Assembly (NCBI GenBank): GCA_018261895.1
Contig: JAGTRT010000023.1
Coordinates: forward strand, 47,143-111,142
Direction: 5' to 3'
Source: Pseudomonadota bacterium
GTDB lineage: Bacteria; Pseudomonadota; Gammaproteobacteria; Burkholderiales; Rhodocyclaceae
DNA length: 64,000 nucleotides
Within the stretch, counting starts at the first letter, position 1. Every line of letters begins with the position of its first letter. A program made the position numbers and the translations under genes. This document shows, one piece after another, positions 63,905 through 64,000 of the stretch. The notes beneath the pieces are model-generated. The model did not search any database. It had not been told where the DNA came from and saw nothing but the letters and a program-made list of their open reading frames with translations.

Positions 63905-64000
63905 AGTCTGGCGTTGACCTACTTTCGCGAGCGGAAGCTCACTATCATTGGCGCGTTGCTGTTTCACGGTCCTGTTCGGGATGGGAAGGGGTGGGACCAG
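63905..64000 (-). rRNA. rrf: 5S rRNA, 3' part (cut by window edge)
   Basis: On the minus strand the sequence reads CCCATCCCGAACAGGACCGT and later GCGAAAGTAGGTCAACGCCAG, the classical 5S core and 3' end. The 5' end lies beyond the window. The orientation shows that an rRNA operon runs leftward into this region. Confidence 0.93.

Overview
The window looks like a chromosomal stretch of a facultatively anaerobic betaproteobacterium, most probably of the Rhodocyclales (Dechloromonas/Azonexus-like). This rests on gene content and order (leuC-entericidin-leuD-leuB, sspB-sspA-petCBA, dnaX-ybaB-recR next to ffs and an rRNA operon) and on the mixture of nitrate, copper and redox genes; no database search was possible. 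Most genes are GC-rich and tightly packed, and most lie on the minus strand.

Layout. 1-5350: leucine biosynthesis (leuB partial, leuD, a small lipoprotein, leuC), an MFS permease, a YdcH-like protein and aroC. 5390-9280: small regulators, a radical SAM protein, a QueD homologue and a patatin-like lipase. 9300-19150: a nearly continuous minus-strand cluster that looks like a copper/thiol delivery system: two NosL-type proteins (one broken), a DsbD/SafE-like membrane protein, a CPx-type ATPase with accessory metal-binding proteins, a TlpA-like lipoprotein, a Cys/His-rich membrane protein, a LolD/FtsX-type ABC transporter and Sco. 19270-37710: housekeeping genes (tRNA-Ser, rlmD, bamC, dapA, tilS, accA, uup, tRNA-Arg) mixed with HDOD, chemotaxis and MFS genes. 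37800-57080: nitrate block with narXL, an ABC nitrate transporter, the ANTAR antiterminator nasT, a CbiX-type chelatase, a large hybrid kinase, nirD, a disrupted nirB, ybiB and nasA. 57200-64000: sspB/sspA, the cytochrome bc1 genes, recR, ybaB, dnaX, the 4.5S RNA and the end of an rRNA operon.

Regulation can be read directly in the nitrate block. Three sigma-54-type promoters precede nrtA, nirB and nasA; NtrC-like sites lie upstream. The nrtA and nirB leaders each carry two tandem hairpins with hexanucleotide loops having A at position 1 and G at position 4, the hallmark of ANTAR-binding RNA. In the nrtA leader the second hairpin overlaps the 5' arm of an intrinsic terminator. NasT, encoded just upstream of nrtA, is the obvious partner.

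Two genes, nirB and nosL, are each interrupted by an apparent internal deletion that shifts the frame. A 33-bp dispersed repeat with a nearly invariant CCGGTTGACCGT end occurs nine times (plus one diverged copy), both between genes and in frame inside coding sequences. It also flanks an AT-rich orphan gene. I see no CRISPR array, transposase gene or prophage.
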